A stretch of 64,000 nucleotides of DNA from Parazoarcus communis SWub3 = DSM 12120 (GTDB lineage: Bacteria > Pseudomonadota > Gammaproteobacteria > Burkholderiales > Rhodocyclaceae). This document shows positions 1-7,285 of this stretch, in pieces. The notes beneath the pieces were generated by a model. That model was not told where the DNA came from, did no database searches, and saw nothing but the letters and a program-made list of their open reading frames with translations. Positions within the stretch are counted from its first letter, which is position 1; each line of letters opens with the position of its first letter. A program made the position numbers and the translations under genes. The stretch spans positions 558,001-622,000 of the forward strand of contig NZ_QKOE01000001.1 of assembly GCF_003226565.1 (NCBI RefSeq). Reading direction: 5' to 3'.

Positions 1-1
1 C

Positions 2-313
2 GAGTATGAGCTTCACCATGCAGGACACGAGGCTGAGGACCTGCTCGACGCGTTCATGGGACCGCTCGGTCTTCCATGGTCGGTGACCCGTGAGGTTTGT
101 TGGCGTGTCAAAGGCATCGCGTTTCAACATCAAAGTGTTCCCGCGCGCCATGCGCTCAAGCTTCTGTGGGGCACAGCCCATGCCTCCGCGGCCCATCGTA
201 TCTGCCCGGCAGTCGGCAAGGTCTTCGTAGGCAGTCGGGCACACGGCTACAACCTCTTCATCAACGAAGCGTACGCACGTGCGCTCGAATACATCCTCCG
301 GCACAGGTCCTGA
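2..313 (+). CDS. hypothetical protein, 5' end outside the window
   Basis: The frame is open from the first bases of the window and stops at a TGA at 311-313, so this is the C-terminal 103 residues of a longer protein. An internal ATG at 56 is a poor start because the frame continues upstream without a stop. I recognise no motif. The segment is soluble-looking with several His and Trp residues and ends in a basic tail. It is followed 45 bases later by a strong terminator, which supports it being a real gene end. It belongs to the integrative element. Confidence 0.45.
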   Translation, partial: EYELHHAGHEAEDLLDAFMGPLGLPWSVTREVCWRVKGIAFQHQSVPARHALKLLWGTAHASAAHRICPAVGKVFVGSRAHGYNLFINEAYARALEYILRHRS

Positions 314-358
314 CCATCTGCCCTCCGGTGTCTCCGGGGGACCGGACACAGAAGTGTG

Positions 359-386
359 AAACGCCCGCCCCTGGCAGGCGTTTTTT
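359..386 (+). terminator. Rho-independent terminator after the partial gene
   Basis: The arms AAACGCC (359-365) and GGCGTTT (377-383) pair perfectly around an 11-base loop, and the 3' arm runs into a run of six Ts. It lies just after the stop of the partial gene at the left edge. Confidence 0.8.
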
Positions 387-500
387 CGTTGTGGGGCTGT
401 CGCCCGTTCGAAACCCGCCTAATACCGGACGTCCATCCTGATTTGTCCTCGGCAGCACTCGCTTCGTCCGTATGCGAAATGTTCATGTCACAAGGCCATA

Positions 501-517
501 TGTAACATATTGTAACA
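501..517. promoter_or_regulatory. direct repeat TGTAACA, possible operator
   Basis: TGTAACA occurs at 501-507 and again at 511-517, with start points 10 bases apart, that is one helical turn on the same DNA face. The repeat sits about 75 bases before the start of the 353-residue protein and is AT-rich compared with its surroundings. Such spacing is typical of binding sites for dimeric regulators. No -10/-35 pair is clear nearby. Confidence 0.3.
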
Positions 518-591
518 AATCGAAGGAGCCCCTGAAAAATATAAACGGACTTCCTAGACGCCTCGCAACCAACCAAACCGCGAGGTCAATC

Positions 592-1653
592 ATGTCTAAA
601 GTTCGTACCAGTCAACGCAACAACATCGCTGCTACCGGCATCACCCGAATCCTTCACCTTTTGGCTGCCAACGAGGCGCTCGATACAAAGAAAGCAATCC
701 GGACAGCGATTCGCGAAGCAGGCCTACCCGGTCGAGACGAGTACGTCGAGGCCGTACTCAACAATCGTGAGGAACACGAGACCCAGCGCAAGAATCGTCA
801 GAAACGCAGGAATATCGCCCACACCGGGAAATCTTGGCCGACAAGGGCACGAAAGGCTTCGCAACAACCGGTCGTGCTTCCCGCCGGAACCCCCGCTAGC
901 CGGCTGGTTGAATACCGTCGACGCCAGGTGGAGGACGTTGCCTTTTCGCTGTTCCGTTCCGGCGCGGCAGGCGGTACAACCTTCACGGTCAAACTCACTG
1001 ACGCCTGGGAGAAAGTTGGATACACCGTCTCCATCGGGGCGAACTGGGATACCTATCGTGGCCGGTTCAAGGAGTGGAGAGCGAACGAAGACCACCACGA
1101 GGTTACGCTTCCGGTGCGATGGATGACACGAATCCTTCGAAGCAATCTCGCTGAACTGGATGGTTTGATGACCCTGGATGCGTGTGAAATCGCTTCCGGC
1201 ATGCCCGAGGTCAAGCTCTTCAAAGCCATCTGGGCGCGTCAGGGCAAAGGCTATTCAGTCATCACCGAGCACGGATTCATCGCCCGAAAGGGGGAGATGA
1301 CCCACCACGCGGATACTGCAGCAAAGGCGCTGGCAGGACTGCGGCGCAAGCTTGCCCAAACGGGGCAACCTCGACGGACCATACAATCCGCGCTGGATAT
1401 GGACGTGGCTGCATTTATCAAACGCTACAGTCGGCACGACTGCATGGTCAGTCTGAACGACGCCCGCAGTTCAGGCAGTTGCGAGGCGGGAATCCTCAAC
1501 TGGTGCGAGCGCGTCGGCATCGACCCCCTGCGAAGCGCAGTTCCGCTTTCCGAGGCACTCGAGGCTTTCTCGCGCTACCCCCTCGTTGAGGTGCGTCTTG
1601 CGGTGATGCAGGCTGTCCGACGCCATCGCCGGGAACAACGTCTTGCTGCTTGA
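592..1653 (+). CDS. unrecognised 353-residue protein of the integrative element
   Basis: I start it at the ATG at 592, because GAGGT lies 8 bases upstream; the frame is open to 472 but the added residues have no ribosome site. The N-terminal third is helical and very basic (Arg/Lys-rich around residues 55-95), then comes a mixed domain with several Trp. Residues about 225-265 hold a Gly-Tyr-Ser-Val-Ile-Thr-Glu-His-Gly stretch, and near residue 295-310 there is a Gly-x-Cys-(x)7-Trp-Cys pattern. The basic N-terminus and the element context suggest a nucleic-acid-related role, but that is inference only. A perfect terminator follows at 1690-1720, so it is probably transcribed alone. Confidence 0.75.
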   Translation: MSKVRTSQRNNIAATGITRILHLLAANEALDTKKAIRTAIREAGLPGRDEYVEAVLNNREEHETQRKNRQKRRNIAHTGKSWPTRARKASQQPVVLPAGTPASRLVEYRRRQVEDVAFSLFRSGAAGGTTFTVKLTDAWEKVGYTVSIGANWDTYRGRFKEWRANEDHHEVTLPVRWMTRILRSNLAELDGLMTLDACEIASGMPEVKLFKAIWARQGKGYSVITEHGFIARKGEMTHHADTAAKALAGLRRKLAQTGQPRRTIQSALDMDVAAFIKRYSRHDCMVSLNDARSSGSCEAGILNWCERVGIDPLRSAVPLSEALEAFSRYPLVEVRLAVMQAVRRHRREQRLAA

Positions 1654-1689
1654 ACAGACTCGCCTTCCTCATTGATGGTGCCTCAGGCG

Positions 1690-1720
1690 AACAAACGCAC
1701 GGCTCTGCCGTGCGTTTGTT
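1690..1720 (+). terminator. perfect 14-bp hairpin terminator
   Basis: The two arms (1690-1703 and 1707-1720) are perfect reverse complements with a three-base TCT loop. The T-rich 3' arm end and the following ATTT serve as a modest U-tract, and by symmetry the A-rich 5' arm could work on the other strand. It separates the two unknown genes of the element. Confidence 0.75.
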
Positions 1721-1852
1721 ATTTGGCTGTCGCCTTTTTGGAAACCTATATGCTCTCGCACGTTTCGCTGTCGCTATACGCCTGAAACCCGCTTCGCGGA
1801 GCGCTTCGCTTGTTTGCGCACGCACCGTGAGGCCCATTTTCAGGAGCGAGAG

Positions 1853-2548
1853 ATGCGTTACGACCCCCTGGTTTTCGACCGCAAGACCGTTTTCATGCAA
1901 AGAATCGCGGACCAGGTCCGCCGTGGCTACCGCTGGTATGCCGTGGGCGAGGTCCGACTGGACCGCGCGAAAGCCCTCGTGGCGAAGTTCGCGCGGCTCT
2001 ACAACGTCCATTTGCATCGCAATCAGAAGCTGCGCGAGCGTGCGAGCGGACTCGCGTCCGCAGACCTGCTCCTGTGGAAGCCGCATACAGACACTATCGT
2101 ATTCTGCCTGCTTGTCACACCCGGGCCGCATGCGGCCCGCAGCTTGGAGAAGCTACAGGATGCCTTCGCCCGAGACTCGCGCCTGACGCTTGGCGACTAT
2201 GAATTGTTGCAAAGACCTCGCACCGGTAGCGACCGCGCCGCCTGGACATGGCGGCTGACGAACGAGGCGTACGAAGGTTGGCGCCTGCGCGCACTCGAAG
2301 TTTGCAGAAAAGGAAATGACTTCGAGGTGCAGCAGTTCATCGCGTCGATTCATGCGACGCCCGGCTTTGCTGGAGTGCGTGAGCAAGTGAAAAAGGTGAA
2401 GACGCTTTTTCGTGTGGAGTGGAAGCGCCGCCGGCCCGACGGGGTGACGGTGCCAGCGCTGAGCAACAGACAGCGATATGTGCAACGACTGCCCAACTCG
2501 GGCACCACGTTCAGTCACCTGATGACGCTGACATCTGTGGCTCGATGA
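1853..2548 (+). CDS. unrecognised 231-residue protein of the integrative element
   Basis: The start at 1853 is chosen because AGGAG sits at 1841-1845; the frame is open upstream to 1814 without a ribosome site. The protein is strongly basic with many Arg residues. The N-terminal 60 residues look like a helical segment rich in Tyr/Arg, the middle contains a short hydrophobic strand (about residues 75-85), and the C-terminal third (about 170-205) is Lys/Arg-rich and could bind nucleic acid. I recognise no family. It follows the 353-residue gene after a terminator, so it should have its own promoter. Likely an element-specific accessory gene. Confidence 0.7.
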   Translation: MRYDPLVFDRKTVFMQRIADQVRRGYRWYAVGEVRLDRAKALVAKFARLYNVHLHRNQKLRERASGLASADLLLWKPHTDTIVFCLLVTPGPHAARSLEKLQDAFARDSRLTLGDYELLQRPRTGSDRAAWTWRLTNEAYEGWRLRALEVCRKGNDFEVQQFIASIHATPGFAGVREQVKKVKTLFRVEWKRRRPDGVTVPALSNRQRYVQRLPNSGTTFSHLMTLTSVAR

Positions 2549-2709
2549 GTCCCACGCTCCTGGTCCGAAGATGCAATCTGGCCCATCGCGTGACACACCC
2601 TGGCCCCTTTGTCGTGAGTTTCTCCGTAAACCCCGCGCAAAGATGGGCTCTGGAGGTCACACGCCCCCCGAAGCCCATCTCAAGTGCAATCAGATTGTTT
2701 CCTGCTCAA

Positions 2710-2967
2710 TCAGGCCGCAACACCTTCGCTCCGTCTCTTCTGTGCCAGGCGAGTGCCGACTGGCATTCTGAGCCCCAATACCGGGTTGAACTGCAGTTGC
2801 TTCTCAAACAGTCCGGCTCGATACCGATGTACAACCTCCTCCGCCCAGAACGCTTGTTTGCCGAGCCTCACCGGTTCGGGCAATTTACGTGACTTCACCA
2901 GGTTTTCCAGGGTCCGCTCGGAGATACCGAGGTAGGCTGCGACTGCTTGCTTGTTCATGACTTCCAT
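2710..2967 (-). CDS. AlpA/excisionase-type helix-turn-helix regulator
   Basis: This 85-residue protein has an AlpA/MerR-like winged helix fold near its start: the pattern MNKQAVAAYLGISERTLENL is a typical helix-turn-helix, followed by the KLPEPVRLGKQAFW wing and a helix that in this family begins with W-x-x-x-x-V. I start it at 2967 (MEVMNKQA), with AGAGGT five bases upstream; the frame is open to 3000. Proteins of this family act as excision factors or as activators of integrase genes in integrative elements and prophages. Its position 280 bases from the attachment site, pointing inwards, fits an excisionase/regulator. The C-terminal 35 residues are basic and not conserved in any pattern I know. 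Confidence 0.75.
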   Translation of the reverse strand: MEVMNKQAVAAYLGISERTLENLVKSRKLPEPVRLGKQAFWAEEVVHRYRAGLFEKQLQFNPVLGLRMPVGTRLAQKRRSEGVAA

Positions 2968-3245
2968 GATGACCTCTTGTGTCGGGTTGATAGACATCAA
3001 TGGATAGCCATGCTGTTTTATCCCTGAAGCAGCCCTAGGCTCTGTTGACCGAGTCGGGCCAACTGTGGATAATCTGCGGTTGTGTTTGACTGTGTCCGTT
3101 CGAAGAATCCGTTGGTCACCTGGAGGCAGATTGGGAGGCAGACGGGTTTTCGGTTGGTTACGGACTACCGCGGACGAACACGGGTAAGGCGCTGTTTTTT
3201 CAGATGAATTGCTTTCGTCTTCGCCTGTCAGATTATTGGTTTAAC

Positions 3246-3292
3246 GACTTTTAATCCGTTGGTCGCAGGTTCGAATCCCGCACGGCCTACCA
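3246..3292 (+). other. 3' fragment of tRNA-Lys(TTT), putative attachment site
   Basis: The fragment has the anticodon loop with TTT at 3250-3252, the 3' half of the anticodon stem, a variable loop, a T arm with TTCGAAT, an acceptor 3' strand and CCA at 3290-3292. The 5' half of a tRNA is absent: bases before 3246 no longer pair with the anticodon stem. It is therefore not a functional tRNA. The T stem contains an A-C mismatch (3267 with 3279), which suggests that its two sides come from different tRNA copies, as expected after recombination between an element's and the host's sequence. Confidence 0.75.
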
Positions 3293-3302
3293 CGAAAATC
3301 AA

Positions 3303-3335
3303 AGGGTTGGAGTTGATCTCCAGCCCTTTTTGTTT
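3303..3335 (+). terminator. terminator of the interrupted tRNA-Lys gene
   Basis: The arms AGGGTTGGAG (3303-3312) and CTCCAGCCCT (3319-3328, one G-T pair) form a strong stem followed by TTTTTGTTTTT. It starts 11 bases after the tRNA CCA end, as is usual for a tRNA transcription unit. It shows that the tRNA fragment is the host-side piece. Confidence 0.8.
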
Positions 3336-3360
3336 TTATTACCACAATCCTGCTGGCGCC

Positions 3361-3390
3361 TTGAATCAAGGCAAGTCAACCCGCTATACT
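3361..3390 (+). promoter_or_regulatory. sigma70-type promoter
   Basis: TTGAAT at 3361-3366 and TATACT at 3385-3390 are separated by 18 bases, close to the consensus for housekeeping sigma factors. Transcription would start near 3397. No coding frame with a ribosome site follows directly; the first hairpin plus T-run downstream is at 3512-3539. Confidence 0.5.
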
Positions 3391-3396
3391 ATTGGG

Positions 3397-3539
3397 CGTT
3401 GTAGCCAACGGTGAAAAATTTATATTTGCCGGCTACCCGGCGTCACAGGCTGTCACACTCTCGTTTCCCGGTCGCAGCGTCCATCGCGGCACCCACCCGA
3501 ATCATCAAGAGATAGCTGGACATCGGTCTGGCTATTTTT
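3397..3539 (+). ncRNA. candidate small RNA of about 140 bases
   Basis: A good promoter at 3361-3390 and a hairpin followed by five Ts (arms 3512-3520 and 3526-3534 with two G-T pairs) bracket about 140 bases without a convincing coding frame. Inside, short complementary pieces (GTAGCC near 3401 and GGCTAC near 3431) can pair. I do not recognise the RNA family. It could also be the start of a long leader for the infA gene 370 bases further on, with the hairpin acting as an attenuator. Confidence 0.3.
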
Positions 3540-3890
3540 GTTTCTTGCTGTTCGCCCGGTTTTCGGTCCACATCCGGCCCCCGAGCAGCCTGTGCGGTGC
3601 AATCGGCCGACCCAGCAACCATCCGGACCCAAGCTTGCGCGCCGAACAGGCCCGGCAAGCAACACCGTTGCGATCATGCATCATCGATCGCCCCAGTGCG
3701 GGGTGGCAATACCATCACTACCCTGCCCGCCCCCTGTTGCACCGGGGTCGTCACCGATTACACAGATGCTCGCTCAGCCGGATCTGATTGGCCTGTCTGC
3801 ACAGTGCAGGTCCGGCAGATCTTGACATGCAGCCCGTCAAGGCAGCGGCGAGACCCGGCTCAGCCCCGGCCAACGGGGCAACCGGCACAC
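3540..3890. other. non-coding stretch before infA
   Basis: Several overlapping frames of about 100-130 residues exist here on the plus strand, but they have no ribosome sites, low-complexity composition and no recognisable motif, so I call no gene. The GC-rich sequence upstream of infA may hold its promoter, but I cannot point to a convincing -35/-10 pair. Confidence 0.4.
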
Positions 3891-3907
3891 TTATCAGGAG
3901 CCCGAAA

Positions 3908-4177
3908 ATGGCCAAGGAAGAATTGATTGAAATGCACGGCTCGGTTACCGAAGTCCTGCCCGACGGACGCTATCGCGTCACCCTCGACAACGGTCACACC
4001 CTGATCGCTTACTCCGGTGGCAAGATGCGCAAGCACCACATCCGCATCATCGCCGGCGACAACGTTTCACTCGAAATGTCGCCTTACGACCTCAGCAAGG
4101 GACGGATCACCTTCCGTCACCTGCCGGGCCGCGGCGATGGCAGCTCGCCCCCGCCGCCCGCCGCCCGCCGCCGCTAA
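3908..4177 (+). CDS. infA: translation initiation factor IF-1
   Basis: The protein binds the 30S ribosomal A site during initiation. The start follows an AGGAG site, and residues 1-72 have the full IF-1 S1/OB-fold pattern, from [13 protein letters not shown] through [18 protein letters not shown] and [13 protein letters not shown] to GRITFRH. It is 89 residues long, longer than the usual 72, because of a C-terminal tail rich in Gly, Pro and Arg (about residues 73-89). Such tailed forms are common for the second IF-1 copy in betaproteobacteria, so this may be a paralog and not the infA of the ribosomal protein cluster; its isolated position supports that. A terminator follows at 4202. Confidence 0.95.
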   Translation: MAKEELIEMHGSVTEVLPDGRYRVTLDNGHTLIAYSGGKMRKHHIRIIAGDNVSLEMSPYDLSKGRITFRHLPGRGDGSSPPPPAARRR

Positions 4178-4201
4178 GCACCAGCTCCGGACGCATGACC
4201 T

Positions 4202-4237
4202 GCAGCCCTTGCCCTTACAGGCAGGGGCTGCTGCTTT
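4202..4237 (+). terminator. terminator after infA
   Basis: A 12-bp stem (arms 4202-4213 and 4220-4231, one G-T pair) with a six-base loop is followed by TGCTTTT. It ends 30 bases before the next start codon, so the next gene may need its own promoter or rely on readthrough. Confidence 0.65.
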
Positions 4238-4265
4238 TCCTGGATACGAAGTGGAAACACCCGCC

Positions 4266-4754
4266 ATGAACACGATGCATATCTGGGTGGATGCCGATGC
4301 CTGCCCTGCCGTCATCAAGGACATGCTGTTCCGTGCAGCAGCACGCACCGGCCTGCCACTCACCCTGGTTGCCAACCAGTTCCTGCGCACCCCCTCTTCA
4401 CCCACGATCCGCATGATCCAGGTGCCGGGCGGTTTCGATGAGGCCGACAAGTACATCGCCGACCGCGTCCAGCCAGGCGACCTGGTGATCACAGCCGACA
4501 TCCCGCTGGCAGCCGCGGTGGTCGAGCGCGATGCGCAAGCCTTGAGCCCGCGCGGGGAATGCTATGGCAAGGAGAACATCCGCCAGCTGCTCGACATGCG
4601 CAACTTCATGGACACCCTGCGCAGCACCGGCGTCGACACCGGTGGCCCGCCCGCATTCGGTCAGGCAGACCGTCAAGCCTTCGCGCGCCAGCTCGACAAA
4701 CTTCTGCTGGCCGCAGCACGACGACGCCCCAAGCCTCCCGAATCGTCACACTGA
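4266..4754 (+). CDS. YaiI/YqxD family (DUF188, UPF0178) protein
   Basis: The 162-residue protein shows the family pattern from the start: [11 protein letters not shown], then [17 protein letters not shown], a VPGGFDEAD segment, the [16 protein letters not shown] core and [10 protein letters not shown]. The conserved Asp residues (WVDADACP and ITADIPLA) resemble the acidic pocket of PIN-like nucleases, which is the usual fold assignment for this family; the activity is not established. Length matches the family (about 150 residues). The start at 4266 is preferred over upstream in-frame codons because the conserved region begins three residues later. It has no obvious operon partner. Confidence 0.9.
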   Translation: MNTMHIWVDADACPAVIKDMLFRAAARTGLPLTLVANQFLRTPSSPTIRMIQVPGGFDEADKYIADRVQPGDLVITADIPLAAAVVERDAQALSPRGECYGKENIRQLLDMRNFMDTLRSTGVDTGGPPAFGQADRQAFARQLDKLLLAAARRRPKPPESSH

Positions 4755-4852
4755 CTCACACACCCCGCCCCTGCTGATCAATTTGTGCCAATATTCACCG
4801 TCGGAGCAATGTCGACACGTCATCAGCCTTCAAGTCAAAGGGGAGCAGAAAA

Positions 4853-5356
4853 ATGGGTTTGTTCAGTTTCATCAAGGATGCTGGCGAGAAGCTGTTTGGT
4901 AGTGGCGAAGCCAAGGCCGCCCAGGACGCCGCCGCAAAGGCACCGACACCAGAAAGTACCGCATTGGCCAACACCAAGGCCGCCGAAGCGATCCGCAACT
5001 ACATCGATGCACTGAAGCTGGCCACACCTGACCTGACGATCCGCTTCGAAGGCGCCTCGGGCACGGTGACGGTTGGCGGCAGTGCCCCCGATCAGGCCAC
5101 CAAAGAACGCATCCTGCTTGCCGCAGGCAACGTCCAGGGCGTCTCGCAGGTTGAGGACCAGATGACGGTGCTCAAGGCTGAACCCGAAGCAAAGTTCCAT
5201 ACCGTAGTGCGTGGCGACACCCTGTCTGCCATCGCCAAAGCTCACTATGGCAACGCCAACAAGTACATGGCGATCTTCGAAGCCAACAAGCCCATGCTCA
5301 GCCACCCCGACAAGATCTACCCCGGTCAGGTCCTGCGCATTCCACCTCAGGCCTGA
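4853..5356 (+). CDS. BON and LysM domain protein (Kbp/YgaU-like)
   Basis: The 167-residue protein starts with a short amphipathic segment (MGLFSFIKDAGEKLFG) and an Ala-rich linker, then a BON domain (about residues 45-110, LTIRFEGASGTVTVGG and VQGVSQVEDQ) and a C-terminal LysM domain (about 117-165, VVRGDTLSAIAKAHYGNANKY to IYPGQVLRIP). In E. coli the protein with this architecture (Kbp, formerly YgaU) is a cytoplasmic potassium-binding protein. No signal peptide is visible here either. A strong ribosome site (AAAGGGGAG) lies upstream. It is some 35 kb from the kdp genes in this window, so no operon link. Confidence 0.9.
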   Translation: MGLFSFIKDAGEKLFGSGEAKAAQDAAAKAPTPESTALANTKAAEAIRNYIDALKLATPDLTIRFEGASGTVTVGGSAPDQATKERILLAAGNVQGVSQVEDQMTVLKAEPEAKFHTVVRGDTLSAIAKAHYGNANKYMAIFEANKPMLSHPDKIYPGQVLRIPPQA

Positions 5357-5491
5357 GTACTTGCCGCGGCGACATTGTCATCCTCCTGACGTCACTGTCG
5401 CCGACACAAACGGCTCTCGGCAAGGGCATGGCTTGAACTCGGCATTCCGGCGCGCTACGCTGCAGCCCGCCCACCGCAATCAGACCTACCC

Positions 5492-5923
5492 ATGCCCCGC
5501 ATTCAGATCGAACTTCCCGACGCCTTTCCGTTCTCGACCGAACTGACGCTTTACCTGAGTCACATGAACGCGGCAGGCCACCTCGACAACGCCCTGCTGC
5601 TGACCCTGGTTTCCGAAGCGCGCTGCCGCTTCTTTGCCTCCATGGGTCACAAGGAACTCGACGTAGACGGTCGCGGCGTCATCGTCTCGGATGCCGCCCT
5701 TCAATATCTGTCCGAAGCCTTTCACGGTGAAACCGTCATCGTCGAGATCGCACCGCAGGACTTCAACAAATACGGTTGCGATCTGATGTGGCGGATGCGC
5801 GAACGCGACAGCGGTCGAGAGATTGCCCGCGGCAAGACCGGCATTGTGTTCTTCGACTACCAGGCCCGCCGTATTGCGCCGGTCCCCGAAGTCTTCCGCC
5901 AGCGCTTTGTCGATGCCACTTGA
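5492..5923 (+). CDS. acyl-CoA thioesterase-like hotdog protein
   Basis: At 143 residues this is a single hotdog-fold domain of the 4-hydroxybenzoyl-CoA thioesterase type: a central helix around AGHLDNALLLTLVSEARCRFFAS, a strand with GVIVSDAALQYLSEAFHGETV and the pair of strands VEIAPQDFNKYGCDLMWRM and ARGKTGIVFFDY. The usual catalytic Asp/His pair of the family is in the AGHLDN region. Substrate is not predictable from sequence. Its 3' end overlaps the next gene by 11 bases, so both are probably translated together. Confidence 0.85.
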   Translation: MPRIQIELPDAFPFSTELTLYLSHMNAAGHLDNALLLTLVSEARCRFFASMGHKELDVDGRGVIVSDAALQYLSEAFHGETVIVEIAPQDFNKYGCDLMWRMRERDSGREIARGKTGIVFFDYQARRIAPVPEVFRQRFVDAT

Positions 5924-7199
5924 AGTCGATCTGCCCGTTGTCATCGTCGGCGGCGGACCATCCGGCCTGATTGCCGCCGAGGTGCTGTCCGCGCAAGGAC
6001 TGCCGGTTGCGCTCTACGATGCCATGCCTTCGGTCGGACGCAAGCTGCTTCTGGCCGGGCGCGGCGGGCTCAACCTGACCCACAGCGAACCCGTCGACGC
6101 GTTCAAGTCGCGCTACGGCGAGCGCGCCACCGAAATCGCTCCCTTGCTCGACGTCTTTGGCCCGGACGCCCTGCGCGCGTGGGCAGCCTCGCTCGGCGTG
6201 AAAACCTTTGTCGGCAGCTCAGGCCGCGTGTTCCCGACCGAGATGAAAGCCGCTCCGCTGCTGCGCGCCTGGCTGAGCCGGCTGCGCAAGCAGGGGGTTC
6301 GCATCCACGTGCGACATCGTTGGCTGGGCTGGACGCAGTACACCCGTTCTTCGCAACAGTGCCTGCGCTTTTCAAGTCCGGATGGCGAACAACACGTGCA
6401 CGCCCGGGCCGTCATCCTGGCCATGGGCGGAGGCAGCTGGGCCCGTCTGGGTTCGGACGGCGCCTGGGTCGGCCCGCTACGGGCGCTCGGCATCGATGTT
6501 GCGGACCTGCAGCCTGCCAACTGTGGCTTCGAGCGCATCGACAGCGCCAACCACACCCCCGGCTGGAGCGCCCATTTCCGCGAGCGTTTTGCCGGCCAAC
6601 CGGTCAAATCGGTTCGCGCCATGGTGACCGACCCTGCGGGCCGGCGCCATGAACGCAGCGGAGAATGCATGATCGACGCCACCGGTATCGAGGGTGGGCT
6701 GATCTATGCCTTGTCGGCGCCGCTGCGCGACTCAATCCGCACACAAGGTCACGCCGTATTGACGCTGGACCTGACCCCTGCACGCAGCCTGGAACGCCTG
6801 TCTGCAGATCTGTGCCGCCCTCGGGGCAGCCGCTCGCTGTCCAGCCACATTCAGAGTCAGACGGGACTCAAAGGCGTCAAGCTCGGCCTGCTGCGCGAGT
6901 GCCTGCCTGCCGACATCCTTGGCGACCCTGCACGACTGGCGGCAGGCATCAAGGCGCTACCCATCAAGCTGAGCGCACCACGCCCGATCGACGAAGCAAT
7001 CAGCACTGCCGGCGGGGTGCGCTTCGAGACGATGAACCGCCACCTGATGCTCAATGACCTTCCCGGCGTGTTTTGCGCCGGAGAGATGCTGGACTGGGAA
7101 GCGCCAACCGGTGGCTACCTGCTGACCGCCTGCTTCGCCAGCGGACTGGTCGCAGGGCACGGTGTCATGAACTGGCTGCAAACCCTGGACGCCCGCTGA
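5913..7199 (+). CDS. FAD-dependent oxidoreductase of the HI0933/YhiN family (TIGR03862-type)
   Basis: The 428-residue protein begins with an FAD-binding Rossmann motif (VVIVGGGPSGLIAAEVL, residues 7-23), followed by the family signature GRKLLLAGRGGLNLTHSE and, near the C-terminus, GVFCAGEMLDWEAPTGGYLL, which places the flavin. Similar proteins are called aminoacetone oxidase or BaiN-like in annotations, but the true substrate is not settled. The ATG at 5913 overlaps the thioesterase stop; the upstream part of this open frame is the thioesterase in another frame and is not used. Together with the thioesterase it forms a two-gene unit. Confidence 0.9.
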   Translation: MPLEVDLPVVIVGGGPSGLIAAEVLSAQGLPVALYDAMPSVGRKLLLAGRGGLNLTHSEPVDAFKSRYGERATEIAPLLDVFGPDALRAWAASLGVKTFVGSSGRVFPTEMKAAPLLRAWLSRLRKQGVRIHVRHRWLGWTQYTRSSQQCLRFSSPDGEQHVHARAVILAMGGGSWARLGSDGAWVGPLRALGIDVADLQPANCGFERIDSANHTPGWSAHFRERFAGQPVKSVRAMVTDPAGRRHERSGECMIDATGIEGGLIYALSAPLRDSIRTQGHAVLTLDLTPARSLERLSADLCRPRGSRSLSSHIQSQTGLKGVKLGLLRECLPADILGDPARLAAGIKALPIKLSAPRPIDEAISTAGGVRFETMNRHLMLNDLPGVFCAGEMLDWEAPTGGYLLTACFASGLVAGHGVMNWLQTLDAR

Positions 7200-7285
7200 A
7201 CCCACCCTGCTCCCGCTATTCCGGCAACAAGGCAGGAAACCCAGGCTGCGCGTAAAATGCCGCTTTGTCCGCACAAGCAGCAGCC

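Larger units (their letters stand above)
1..3292. mobile_element. right end of an integrative element inserted at a tRNA-Lys gene
   Basis: The segment ends at a 3' fragment of a tRNA-Lys gene (3246-3292) that is followed at once by a tRNA-type terminator and then by housekeeping genes. This is the layout left when an element integrates into a tRNA gene: the host 3' piece stays at one end and the rebuilt tRNA lies at the other, here to the left of the window. The contents fit: genes I cannot assign to core functions, and an AlpA/excisionase-like regulator close to the end. The DNA is visibly less GC-rich than the core genes that follow. No integrase is visible, so it would lie outside the window or be lost. 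Confidence 0.5.

Noticed and set aside
3241-3292. complete tRNA-Lys gene
   Set aside because: The 5' half is absent and the T stem has a mismatch; only the 3' fragment is there.
3392-3926. three overlapping plus-strand frames before infA
   Set aside because: No ribosome sites, no motif, composition unlike the neighbours; the true start of infA is at 3908.
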